DNA of 51,190 nucleotides from Rhodoferax sp. (GTDB lineage: Bacteria; Pseudomonadota; Gammaproteobacteria; Burkholderiales; Burkholderiaceae_C). This document shows, piece by piece, positions 37,375 to 45,168 of the stretch. The notes beneath the pieces were generated by a model. That model was not told the DNA's origin and did no database searches. It worked only from the letters and a program-made list of their open reading frames with translations. The position numbers and the translations under genes are program-made. The stretch is taken from positions 1 to 51,190 of the forward strand of contig NZ_JADMJN010000014.1 in assembly GCF_018780565.1 (NCBI RefSeq). The letters are read 5' to 3'. Numbering within the stretch: the stretch's first letter is position 1; each line of letters starts with the position of its first letter.

Positions 37375-37983
37375 CTAGTGCAGGCCTCCATAGTTGTCTT
37401 CACGGATGATGCGCGGCGTAATTTCGCGTGGCTCAATCGTGACAGGCTGGTAAACGACGCGCTTGCTCTCTTCGTCATAACGCATTTCGACATGCCCGGT
37501 CGTTGGAAAGTCTTTGCGAAACGGGTGACCTATAAAACCATAATCCGTCAAGATGCGGCGCAAATCGCTGTGACCATCGAACACGATGCCAAACAAGTCA
37601 AAGGCTTCACGCTCGAACCAGTTGGCAGAATTCCAGATGTCCGTCACCGAGGACAACACCGGAAAATCATCATCCGATGCAAACACCTTGAGTCGAACGC
37701 GCTGATTCAGGCTGATCGACAGCAGGTGCAAGACAACACAAAAACGCGAACCTTCGTAAGCACCTGCCTTGTAGTCGGAATAGTCAACACCACAGAGGTC
37801 CATCAGTTGCTCAAAACGGCAACCCGGCGCATCGCGCAAAGTGACGGCCACACCAAGATAGTCGGCAGCAGCAACCACCAGGGTCACCTCGCCCAAAGCT
37901 ACCGAGATGTGCTTGACCTTGTCACCCAATGCTTCAGCAATGGTGTCCTTGAGAGCCTCGGGATTTACGGCAAAAACAGTCAT
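37375..37983 (-). CDS. nuoC: NADH-quinone oxidoreductase subunit C
   Basis: 202-aa 30-kDa-type peripheral subunit. The family signature is clear near residue 125-140: FEREAFDLFGIVFDGHSDLR followed by RILTDYGFIGHPFRKDFP. It scaffolds NuoD and NuoB and has no cofactor. It follows nuoB by 9 bases. Confidence 0.96.
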   Translation of the reverse strand: MTVFAVNPEALKDTIAEALGDKVKHISVALGEVTLVVAAADYLGVAVTLRDAPGCRFEQLMDLCGVDYSDYKAGAYEGSRFCVVLHLLSISLNQRVRLKVFASDDDFPVLSSVTDIWNSANWFEREAFDLFGIVFDGHSDLRRILTDYGFIGHPFRKDFPTTGHVEMRYDEESKRVVYQPVTIEPREITPRIIREDNYGGLH

Positions 37984-37992
37984 TTCAGATCC

Positions 37993-38472
37993 TCAGGCAC
38001 GGGCAATGGTTTGCGTGCGGCGAATTTTCTGCTGCAACTGCATGATGCCGTACAAGAGCGCTTCAGCGGTTGGCGGGCAGCCGGGCACATAGACATCAAC
38101 CGGCACAATCCGGTCGCAACCCCGCACCACCGAATAACTATAGTGGTAATAGCCACCGCCATTGGCGCAGGAGCCCATGCTGATCACCCAACGCGGCTCG
38201 GACATCTGGTCGTAGACCTTGCGAAGCGCAGGCGCCATCTTGTTGCACAAGGTGCCGGCAACAATCATCAAATCCGACTGACGCGGACTGGCACGAAACA
38301 CCTCGGCGCCGAAACGACTGATGTCATAACGTGCGGCGGCGGCATGCATCATTTCAACAGCGCAACAAGCCAGCCCAAAGGTCATAGGCCAGACAGAACC
38401 CGTCTTGGCCCAGTTCATCACCGAGTCATAACTGGTCGTGACAAAGCCCTCTTTTAAAACACCTTCAATCAT
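37993..38472 (-). CDS. nuoB: NADH-quinone oxidoreductase subunit B
   Basis: 159 aa from ATG 38472 (MIEGVLKEGFVTTSYDSVMN), 4 bases after nuoA; the open extension into nuoA is rejected. It carries the last iron-sulfur cluster N2, next to quinone: tandem cysteines in FGLACCAVEMMHAAAARYD, MGSCANGGGYYHYSYSVVRG and YVPGCPPTAEALLYGIMQLQ supply the four ligands. Confidence 0.97.
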   Translation of the reverse strand: MIEGVLKEGFVTTSYDSVMNWAKTGSVWPMTFGLACCAVEMMHAAAARYDISRFGAEVFRASPRQSDLMIVAGTLCNKMAPALRKVYDQMSEPRWVISMGSCANGGGYYHYSYSVVRGCDRIVPVDVYVPGCPPTAEALLYGIMQLQQKIRRTQTIARA

Positions 38473-38476
38473 GCCG

Positions 38477-38836
38477 TTACTCCCAGTCCAGCGCGCCTTT
38501 TTGCCACATGTAAACAAATCCAATGGCAAGGACAATCACAAACTCTGCGCCAATCAAAAACCCTACAAACCCGGTGTCCTTGAGCGACACCGCCCAAGGA
38601 AACAAAAAGGCGGTTTCCAGATCAAACAAAATAAACAGGATCGCCACGAGGTAGTAGCGGACATCAAATTTCATGCGTGCGTCTTCGAAGGCCTCGAAGC
38701 CGCATTCGTACGGGGAATTTTTGGCGGGATCGGGCCGATTCGGCCCCAGGATGTAGCCAAGAACCTGCGGGACAACACCCACAGCAAGGCCAACCAAGAT
38801 GAACAAGAGGACTGGCAGGTACTGGTCTAGGTTCAT
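38477..38836 (-). CDS. nuoA: NADH-quinone oxidoreductase subunit A
   Basis: 119 aa from ATG 38836 (MNLDQYLPVLLFILVGLAVG); the open extension upstream reaches toward the tRNA and is not family-like. Three helices; the loop PNRPDPAKNSPYECGFEAFE contains the conserved Cys near the quinone channel. First of the fourteen nuo genes, 59 bases after the tRNA-Leu gene, so its promoter probably lies in or before the tRNA/secG unit. Confidence 0.96.
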   Translation of the reverse strand: MNLDQYLPVLLFILVGLAVGVVPQVLGYILGPNRPDPAKNSPYECGFEAFEDARMKFDVRYYLVAILFILFDLETAFLFPWAVSLKDTGFVGFLIGAEFVIVLAIGFVYMWQKGALDWE

Positions 38837-38895
38837 CTGGAGATTCTGATCAAATTCTTTGCTTGCTGCATTGACCCACAGCAAACTTGTTTATT

Positions 38896-38980
38896 TGGTG
38901 CCGTCGGCGAGACTCGAACTCGCACAGCTTTCGCCACTACCCCCTCAAGATAGCGTGTCTACCAATTTCACCACGACGGC
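38896..38980 (-). tRNA. tRNA-Leu, anticodon GAG
   Basis: 85 bases including an encoded CCA end. The acceptor stem GCCGTCG pairs with CGACGGC; the D-arm has the leucine-type GGTGAAATTGGTAGACACG; the anticodon arm is CTATC-TTGAGGG-GGTAG with GAG in the loop; a long variable arm and T-arm GCGAGTTCGAGTCTCGC follow. It reads CUU/CUC codons. It sits between secG and nuoA in the same direction, an arrangement shared by Burkholderiales. Confidence 0.97.
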
Positions 38981-39050
38981 GGCTTTCAGGAGTCTGGATT
39001 GCATGAGGCACCTTGCGGTTTTGGCTTTCCAGACAGACCTAGAGTTTACC

Positions 39051-39091
39051 CTGAAATCACCCACTTTCTCGATTGAGGCGAGTGATTTCAG
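39051..39091 (-). other. Perfect 10-bp inverted repeat after secG
   Basis: Arms CTGAAATCAC and GTGATTTCAG enclose 21 bases, starting 6 bases past the secG stop codon. No T-run follows, so it is not a standard intrinsic terminator. Position between secG and the tRNA suggests an RNA processing or 3'-end protection hairpin. Confidence 0.5.
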
Positions 39092-39097
39092 CAGCAA

Positions 39098-39451
39098 TTA
39101 TTTGGACGGTATTTGAGCGGCACCCGAAGCGGGCACTGCGGGCACAGCCACTGCCGGCACGGGCACATTCACCACCGCACTTTCAAGCACACTGCCCGAA
39201 CTTGCCGCTGGACGCACATTGCCAAAATAGGCAAGCAGCAGCGTACAGACGAAAAACACGGTTGCCAGCACGGCGGTCGTGCGTGACAGGAAATTCGCAC
39301 TGCCACTGGCACCAAACAGGCTGCCCGAGCCACCGCTGCCGAAGGCAGCACCCATATCAGCACCCTTGCCGTGTTGAACCAGGATCAGACCCATCATGGC
39401 CACTGCAGAAATCATCTGGACAGCCAGAAGAACGGTTAGAAAAATGCTCAC
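39098..39451 (-). CDS. secG: Preprotein translocase subunit SecG
   Basis: 117-aa small subunit of the SecYEG channel. Two helices (about 3-22 and 55-75) flank the conserved cytoplasmic loop VQHGKGADMGAAFGSGGSGS and LFGASGSANFLSR. The C-terminal tail is Ala/Val/Pro-rich. It lies 37 bases after tpiA and before tRNA-Leu, as in many proteobacteria. Confidence 0.96.
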   Translation of the reverse strand: MSIFLTVLLAVQMISAVAMMGLILVQHGKGADMGAAFGSGGSGSLFGASGSANFLSRTTAVLATVFFVCTLLLAYFGNVRPAASSGSVLESAVVNVPVPAVAVPAVPASGAAQIPSK

Positions 39452-39488
39452 AAAAAACTCCTAGGGATGTAGCAACTAACGCCCCGAA

Positions 39489-40232
39489 TCAGGGGGCGGA
39501 AGCAATGATTGATAAAAAGTCAGGCGCTTTCAGTGAAGCCCCGCCGACCAGACCGCCATCAATGTCGGGCTGAGCCAGCAACTGCGCCGCATTGGCAGCA
39601 TTCATGCTGCCGCCGTACAGAATGTGGATGCGATCCGCCTGGTTGGTGGCCGCTTTCAACTGAGCCCGCAACACGGCATGTACCTGCTGCGCCTGCTCGG
39701 TCGTGGCGGTTTTGCCGGTGCCAATGGCCCATACAGGCTCATATGCCACCACGATCTCGCTGATGCAATGACCGTTGGCATGAATCACCGCAGCGAGTTG
39801 ACGCTTGACAACTTCTTCGGTCTTGCCCGCTTCACGCTCAGCCAAGGTCTCCCCCACACACACAATCGGTGTGATACCACTGGCAAGTGCCCGCTGGGTT
39901 TTGGCCGCGACCAGTGCATCCGTCTCACCATGGTACTGGCGACGTTCGGAATGCCCCACGATGCAATAGCGCACCCCAAACTCTTTCAGCATGGCGCCGG
40001 AAATTTCGCCAGTGAAAGCACCCGCCTCGTGCTGGGACAGATCCTGCGCACCCAGATCAATGGCAGTGCCGGCCATCAGCGCCTGGCATTGCGCCAGGTA
40101 AACCGACGGCACACACAATGCCACATGACACGTCGAAGCAGCCATTCCAGCGACAAGCGCCTTGACCAGCGCGTCATTGGCAGCCAGGCTGCCATTCATC
40201 TTCCAGTTGCCTGCGATCAGTTTCTTTTTCAC
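39489..40232 (-). CDS. tpiA: Triosephosphate isomerase
   Basis: 247 aa, a TIM-barrel enzyme of glycolysis interconverting dihydroxyacetone phosphate and glyceraldehyde 3-phosphate. Catalytic residues: Asn9 and Lys11 in LIAGNWKMNGS, His in YCIVGHSERR, Glu in VVAYEPVWAIGTG; phosphate loop YGGSMNAANAAQLL. I choose GTG 40232 as start, because it overlaps the upstream gene's TGA as GTGA and gives the usual Lys-rich beginning; ATG 40244 four codons upstream is the alternative and lies inside the previous gene. Confidence 0.95.
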   Translation of the reverse strand: MKKKLIAGNWKMNGSLAANDALVKALVAGMAASTCHVALCVPSVYLAQCQALMAGTAIDLGAQDLSQHEAGAFTGEISGAMLKEFGVRYCIVGHSERRQYHGETDALVAAKTQRALASGITPIVCVGETLAEREAGKTEEVVKRQLAAVIHANGHCISEIVVAYEPVWAIGTGKTATTEQAQQVHAVLRAQLKAATNQADRIHILYGGSMNAANAAQLLAQPDIDGGLVGGASLKAPDFLSIIASAP

Positions 40233-41224
40233 GCGGCACCCCATGTCAACACAATCTTGCCAATATGCTGATTGGATTCCATGAGCGTGTGCGCCTTGAC
40301 GGCATCTGCTGCCGCAAAGGTGCTGTGGATCACGGGCTTGACGGCTCCGCTTTCAATCAGGGGCCAGACATTTTTCAGACATGCCTGCGCAATCGCCGTC
40401 TTGAAGGCAATCGGACGTGGTCGCAGGGTTGATCCTGTGACCGTGAGCCGACGCACCAGCACCAAAGCGGCATTGATTTCGCTTTTGATGCCACCCTGCA
40501 CGGCAATGATGACCAGACGACCATCTTCACTCAAGCACTCGACCTCTTTGGCCACATAGCTGCCCGCAACCATGTCCAGAATGACATTGACACCCTTGCC
40601 ACCCGTCAGACGCTTGGCTTCCTCTGCGAAATCCTGCGTCTTGTAGTTGATGGCGTGGTCTGCACCAAGGGCCAGACAAGCGGCACATTTTTCATCACTG
40701 CCCGCTGTTGCGATCACGGTCGCGCCCATGGCTTTGGCCAGTTGAATGGCGGTGACGCCAATACCGCTGGTGCCACCCTGGATCAACAGGGTTTCACCCT
40801 TTTGCAGGCGACCCCGGTCAAACACATTGCTCCATACCGTGAAAAAGGTCTCGGGCAACGAGGCCGCCTCGATGTCGCTGAGTCCCTGGGGTACTGGCAG
40901 GCACTGTCCGATCGGCGCAACGCAATATTCCGCATAGCCACCGCCGGTAACCAGTGCGCACACACGATCCCCAAGCTTGAAACCCGCACTTGCGAGTGCT
41001 TGTGCATCGCCTTGCTCAACCACTCCAGCCACTTCCAGACCCGGAATATCCGAGGCGCCGGGCGGCAACGGGTAGTTGCCTGTGCGCTGCAGGACGTCCG
41101 GACGGTTCACGCCACTGGCCGTCACGCGGATGAGCAACTCACCGACACCCGGCACAGGCATCGGTCGTTCACCCATGCGCAGGACATCCGGGGCGCCAAA
41201 AGAGGTTATTTCAACAGCTTTCAT
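40229..41224 (-). CDS. NAD(P)H-quinone oxidoreductase (PIG3/QOR type, zinc-free MDR)
   Basis: 331 aa from ATG 41224 (MKAVEITSFGAPDVLRMGER), the normal start of this family; a longer frame exists but lacks support. Medium-chain dehydrogenase fold: GroES-like N-terminal half with GVNRPDVLQRTGNYPLPPGA, then the Rossmann half with GGTSGIGVTAIQLAKAMGA. It lacks the structural zinc cysteines of alcohol dehydrogenases, as expected for quinone oxidoreductases of the PIG3 type, which reduce quinones with NADPH. First gene before tpiA, with GTGA overlap. Confidence 0.92.
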   Translation of the reverse strand: MKAVEITSFGAPDVLRMGERPMPVPGVGELLIRVTASGVNRPDVLQRTGNYPLPPGASDIPGLEVAGVVEQGDAQALASAGFKLGDRVCALVTGGGYAEYCVAPIGQCLPVPQGLSDIEAASLPETFFTVWSNVFDRGRLQKGETLLIQGGTSGIGVTAIQLAKAMGATVIATAGSDEKCAACLALGADHAINYKTQDFAEEAKRLTGGKGVNVILDMVAGSYVAKEVECLSEDGRLVIIAVQGGIKSEINAALVLVRRLTVTGSTLRPRPIAFKTAIAQACLKNVWPLIESGAVKPVIHSTFAAADAVKAHTLMESNQHIGKIVLTWGAA

Positions 41225-41265
41225 AGTCAATTCAGGCAATTGCCCCCGTGTGATACGCACCAATC

Positions 41266-41282
41266 GCTATAAATTTCATAGC
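41266..41282. repeat. GCTAT-N7-ATAGC palindrome between pnp and the quinone reductase gene
   Basis: GCTAT, spacer AAATTTC, ATAGC; intergenic, 14 bases past the pnp stop codon and 42 bases before the oxidoreductase start. Could act as a weak transcript-end hairpin as well as being a member of the repeat family. Confidence 0.65.
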
Positions 41283-41295
41283 ACTCGAAAAATCA

Positions 41296-43419
41296 TCAAG
41301 CGTGATGATCAGAACCGTTCTGGGCCGGGCGATCCAGCAAAGCCTTCATGGACAGCTTGATACGGCCTTTTTCGTCTGTTTCCATGACCTTGACCTTGAC
41401 GATCTGGCCTTCCGACAGGTAGTCGGTGACCTTCTCGACACGCTCGTGAGCGATCTGGCTGATGTGCAGCAGGCCGTCCTTGCCGGGCAACAGGTTGACC
41501 AGGGCGCCGAAGTCCAGGATCTTGGTGATCGGACCTTCGTAGACCTTGCCAATTTCGACCTCAGCCGTGATCTGCTCAATGCGGCGTTTGGCTTCTTCGG
41601 CCTTGGCGGGATCAGCCGATGCGATGGTGATGGTGCCGTCTTCGTCGATGTTGATCTGCGTACCAGTTTCTTCGGTCAGCGCACGAATAACGGCGCCACC
41701 CTTGCCGATCACATCACGGATCTTCTCCGGATTGATCTTCATGGTGAACAGGCGGGGTGCGAAGCTGGACACTTCGGTCTTGGCTTCAGCCATCGCCTCT
41801 TGCATCTTGCCCAGAATGTGCATACGGGCTTCCTTGGCCTGCGCCAGCGCCACTTGCATGATTTCCTTGGTGATGCCCTGGATCTTGATGTCCATCTGCA
41901 GCGCAGTGATACCGTTGGTGGTACCAGCCACTTTGAAGTCCATATCGCCCAGATGATCTTCGTCACCCAGGATGTCGGTCAGCACGGCAAAGCGGTTGTC
42001 TTCCTTGATCAGACCCATGGCAATACCGGCTACATGGGCTTTCATGGGCACGCCAGCGTCCATCAGGGACAGGCAACCGCCGCACACTGAAGCCATCGAA
42101 GAGGAACCATTGGACTCGGTGATTTCCGACACGACACGCATGGTGTAGGGGAAGTCTTCCTTGTTGGGCAACACGGCGATCAGAGCGCGCTTGGCAAGGC
42201 GGCCGTGGCCGATTTCGCGGCGTTTGGGCGTACCGACACGTCCGGTTTCGCCGGTGGCGAACGGAGGCATGTTGTAGTGCAGCATGAAGTTGTCCTGATA
42301 GTCACCGGACAAGGCGTCGATGCGCTGCGCGTCGCGCTCGGTGCCCAAGGTGGTGACCACCAGAGCCTGGGTTTCGCCGCGCGTGAACAGGGCCGAGCCG
42401 TGGGTGCGGGGCAATACGCCATTGCGGATTTCGATGGCACGCACAGTGCGCGTGTCACGGCCGTCAATGCGGGGCTCGCCGGCCAGAATCTGGCTGCGAA
42501 CGATTTTGGCTTCGATGTCAAACAGCATGCCTTCGACTGCAACGCTGTCAAACGGGACACCGTCGAGCTTCAGGTCGGCCATCACCACGGCGTAGGCTTC
42601 ACGGCAAGCACGGGTGCGAGCTTGCTTGTTACGGATTTGGTAAGCGGCAACCAGTTTGTCCTTGGCCAGTGCATTCACCTTGGCGATCAGGGCCTCATCC
42701 TTGGCGGGGGCTTTCCAGTCCCACGCAGGCTTGCCGGCTTCACGGACCAGCTCATGGATCGCGTTGATGGCGATGTTGCCCTGCTCATGGCCAAACACCA
42801 CGGCGCCCAACATGATCTCTTCGGACAGTTGCTGCGCTTCGGACTCAACCATCAGCACAGCCGCTTCGGTACCGGCCACAACGAGGTCCATGATGGAGTC
42901 TTTGCGTGCGGTCTGTCCAGGGTTCAGCACATACTGACCATTGACGTAACCCACGCGGGCTGCACCGATGGGGCCGCTGAATGGAATGCCGCTGACAGAC
43001 AACGCGGCGCTGGTCGCGATCAAAGCAGCGATATCGGCATCGACTTCGGGGTTCAGTGACAGCGTATGCACAACGACATGCACTTCGTTGAAAAAGCCTT
43101 CCGGGAACAGAGGGCGAATCGGACGATCGATCAGGCGACTGGTCAGGGTTTCGAACTCGCTGGGGCGGCCTTCGCGCTTGAAGAAACTGCCGGGGATCTT
43201 GCCAGCGGCGTAGCTCTTTTCGAGGTAATCAACGGTCAGGGGGAAGAAATCCTGACCGGCCTTGCCTTCAGTCTTGGCGACCACGGTAGCCAGTACCACG
43301 GTTCCATCCATATCCAGCAGCACAGCGCCGGTGGACTGACGTGCGATCTCACCGGTTTCCATGGTGACTGTGTTTTGTCCCCATTGGAACGTCTTTGTAA
43401 CTTTTTTAAACATGCTCAT
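41296..43419 (-). CDS. pnp: Polyribonucleotide nucleotidyltransferase (PNPase)
   Basis: 707-aa 3'-5' phosphorolytic exoribonuclease, trimeric, part of mRNA turnover. Two RNase PH-like domains flank a helical domain; RPLFPEGFFNEVHVV belongs to the first core, and the second has LGDEDHLGDMDFKVAG with the catalytic aspartates. KH domain INPEKIRDVIGKGGAVIRAL and S1 domain GKVYEGPITKILDFGALVNL follow. The start has GGAG eight bases upstream. It follows rpsO, as in most proteobacteria, behind the rpsO terminator, and its leader contains a perfect 13-bp hairpin that may be the site of autoregulation. Confidence 0.97.
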   Translation of the reverse strand: MSMFKKVTKTFQWGQNTVTMETGEIARQSTGAVLLDMDGTVVLATVVAKTEGKAGQDFFPLTVDYLEKSYAAGKIPGSFFKREGRPSEFETLTSRLIDRPIRPLFPEGFFNEVHVVVHTLSLNPEVDADIAALIATSAALSVSGIPFSGPIGAARVGYVNGQYVLNPGQTARKDSIMDLVVAGTEAAVLMVESEAQQLSEEIMLGAVVFGHEQGNIAINAIHELVREAGKPAWDWKAPAKDEALIAKVNALAKDKLVAAYQIRNKQARTRACREAYAVVMADLKLDGVPFDSVAVEGMLFDIEAKIVRSQILAGEPRIDGRDTRTVRAIEIRNGVLPRTHGSALFTRGETQALVVTTLGTERDAQRIDALSGDYQDNFMLHYNMPPFATGETGRVGTPKRREIGHGRLAKRALIAVLPNKEDFPYTMRVVSEITESNGSSSMASVCGGCLSLMDAGVPMKAHVAGIAMGLIKEDNRFAVLTDILGDEDHLGDMDFKVAGTTNGITALQMDIKIQGITKEIMQVALAQAKEARMHILGKMQEAMAEAKTEVSSFAPRLFTMKINPEKIRDVIGKGGAVIRALTEETGTQINIDEDGTITIASADPAKAEEAKRRIEQITAEVEIGKVYEGPITKILDFGALVNLLPGKDGLLHISQIAHERVEKVTDYLSEGQIVKVKVMETDEKGRIKLSMKALLDRPAQNGSDHHA

Positions 43420-43496
43420 ATTTTTTTCTCCTGGTCAATTTGGGAAGTGCAGGCCACCTCGCCCGAGCCCGGATGTGACATCACAGAACACGATGC

Positions 43497-43532
43497 CATT
43501 CCAGAGAAACACGACTGAATTTCTCTGGAATG
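43497..43532 (-). promoter_or_regulatory. Perfect 13-bp hairpin in the pnp leader
   Basis: Arms CATTCCAGAGAAA and TTTCTCTGGAATG with a 10-base loop, located 78 bases upstream of the pnp start and downstream of the rpsO terminator. No T-run follows. In E. coli the pnp leader has a long stem cut by RNase III, after which PNPase represses its own mRNA; an equivalent role is plausible here. Confidence 0.6.
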
Positions 43533-43567
43533 ACACAGCTTCGCTCCGTTTTTGCCGTCTCCGAAGT

Positions 43568-43603
43568 AAAAAACGCCTGAGCTAGCAACCTAACTCAGGC
43601 GTT
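43568..43603 (-). terminator. Intrinsic terminator of rpsO
   Basis: On the minus strand: stem AACGCCTGAG, 12-base loop, CTCAGGCGTT, then TTTT. The hairpin starts about 19 bases after the rpsO stop codon. A perfect 10-bp stem with a T-run is a standard Rho-independent terminator, separating rpsO from pnp at least in part. Confidence 0.88.
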
Positions 43604-43621
43604 CGTCATTCGATGAATCGA

Positions 43622-43888
43622 TTATTTGCGCAGACCAAGCTTGGCGATCAACGCAGCGTAACGATCATGGTCTTTGGAATTCAAATAGTCCAGCAGCTTG
43701 CGGCGGCGGCTTACCATACGCAACAGACCGCGGCGACCGTGGTGGTCTTTGGCGTGGGTCTTGAAGTGGGGTGTGAGCTCGTTGATACGGGCCGTCAACA
43801 GTGCAACTTGCACTTCGGGGCTACCGGTGTCACCGGCTTGGCGTGCGTTGTCTTTGACGACAGCGGCTTTGATGCTGGATGCGATCAT
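43622..43888 (-). CDS. rpsO: 30S ribosomal protein S15
   Basis: 88 aa, exactly the usual length minus or plus one residue. Family signature GDTGSPEVQVALLTARINEL, then HHGRRGLLRMVSRRRKLLDY with the His/Asp/Arg contacts to 16S rRNA, ending LIAKLGLRK. S15 is a primary binder in 30S assembly. AGGAAAA precedes the ATG. Followed by its terminator, then pnp. Confidence 0.97.
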   Translation of the reverse strand: MIASSIKAAVVKDNARQAGDTGSPEVQVALLTARINELTPHFKTHAKDHHGRRGLLRMVSRRRKLLDYLNSKDHDRYAALIAKLGLRK

Positions 43889-43990
43889 TTTATTTTCCTG
43901 TGTGTTTGTGAACTTGCGTCAGGCGCTGGAACTGCCCCTGACGTGCGCTATTGCAATATGCAAAGCCTTCGGATTATAACCCGGCGTCGC

Positions 43991-45145
43991 TCACTTCGCC
44001 AGCCACTGCTTCAAGCGGTCGACACCCTGCACCAGGCGCTGCGGGTCTTTGGACGCAAAACACCAGCGCAGCCAACCGGCTGCCTCGGGGGCAAAGGCAT
44101 CGCCCGGGGCCAGGCCCAAGCCGGCTTCCACCACCAAACGCTTGGCCGTGGCCAGCGCATCGTCAAAGCCCGCCAAACGGAAAAAGGCGTACATGCCGCC
44201 CTTTGCCGGGGCAACCTGCACCCCGGGAATCGACTGGAGAAGCGGGATCAGGGTGTCGCGGCACAACTTCAGATGTGCGACGACCTGGGGCGTCACCTCA
44301 TCAGTTCGCTGCAAGGCGACCACGCCGGCACGCTGGGTGAACACGCTGGCGCAGGAGGTGTTGAACTCGATCAGTTTGCCCATGTGGTGCGTCATGCTGG
44401 AGGGCATTACCAGCCAGCCCAGACGCCAGCCCGTCATCAGGAAACTCTTGGAAAAGCTGTGCACCACCACCAGCCGGTCGTCAGGCGCGGCAACATCCAG
44501 AAAGCTGGGCGCGCAACCGTTGGGGGTAGGTTCGTAGTAAAGGCGTTCGTACACCTCATCGGCCAGCAGCCAGGTGCCGGTGCGTCGGCAATGTCTCAGG
44601 ATGCGTTGCTGCTCGTCGCGGGTCAGGGTCCAGCCAGTCGGGTTGTTCGGGGCATTGATGATGAGCAATTTGGTGGAATCGGTCACTGCGGCCAGCAAGG
44701 CGTCCATGTCCAGCGTCCAGACGCCACTTACCGGGCTAAGTGCCACACATTTGACGCGCCCGCCCATGATGGCCGGCTGCGCGGTCAGGTTGGGCCACAC
44801 CGGCGTGATCGCCACCACCTCGTCCCCCGCATCCACCAATTGCTGCATGGCCAGCATCAGGGCATTGACGCCTCCACTGGTCACTGCGACACGGTCCACC
44901 CCTATGGGGCCATGGCGTGTGCTCATGTAGGTCGCAATTTCCTCACGCAACTCGGGCAGGCCCAGGTTGTGGGAATAGAAGGTTTCACCACGCTGCAGGG
45001 AATCGATGGCAGCCTGGCGGATGAACTCCGGCGTGACTTCATCGCTTTCGCCAAACCAGAACGCAAGCACGTCGCTGCGTCCCATGCCCGCATTGGCGAC
45101 TTCACGGATTCGGGACTCTTCGAGGTTCTGGATAACTTGGCGCAT
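43991..45145 (-). CDS. PLP-dependent aminotransferase, class I/II
   Basis: 384 aa. The fold type I signature VVHSFSKSFLMTGWRLGWLV has the PLP lysine at about 233. Other cofactor contacts are TSGGVNALMLAM (phosphate loop), INAPNNPTGW (Asn) and LLADEVYERLYY (Asp/Tyr). Similar proteins are annotated as aspartate- or aromatic-type aminotransferases; the substrate cannot be told from the sequence. It sits 23 bases after a LivK-type binding protein in the same direction, hinting at amino-acid use, and 102 bases before rpsO. Confidence 0.9.
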   Translation of the reverse strand: MRQVIQNLEESRIREVANAGMGRSDVLAFWFGESDEVTPEFIRQAAIDSLQRGETFYSHNLGLPELREEIATYMSTRHGPIGVDRVAVTSGGVNALMLAMQQLVDAGDEVVAITPVWPNLTAQPAIMGGRVKCVALSPVSGVWTLDMDALLAAVTDSTKLLIINAPNNPTGWTLTRDEQQRILRHCRRTGTWLLADEVYERLYYEPTPNGCAPSFLDVAAPDDRLVVVHSFSKSFLMTGWRLGWLVMPSSMTHHMGKLIEFNTSCASVFTQRAGVVALQRTDEVTPQVVAHLKLCRDTLIPLLQSIPGVQVAPAKGGMYAFFRLAGFDDALATAKRLVVEAGLGLAPGDAFAPEAAGWLRWCFASKDPQRLVQGVDRLKQWLAK

Positions 45146-45168
45146 GGACTGCTCACGTAGTGAAATGC

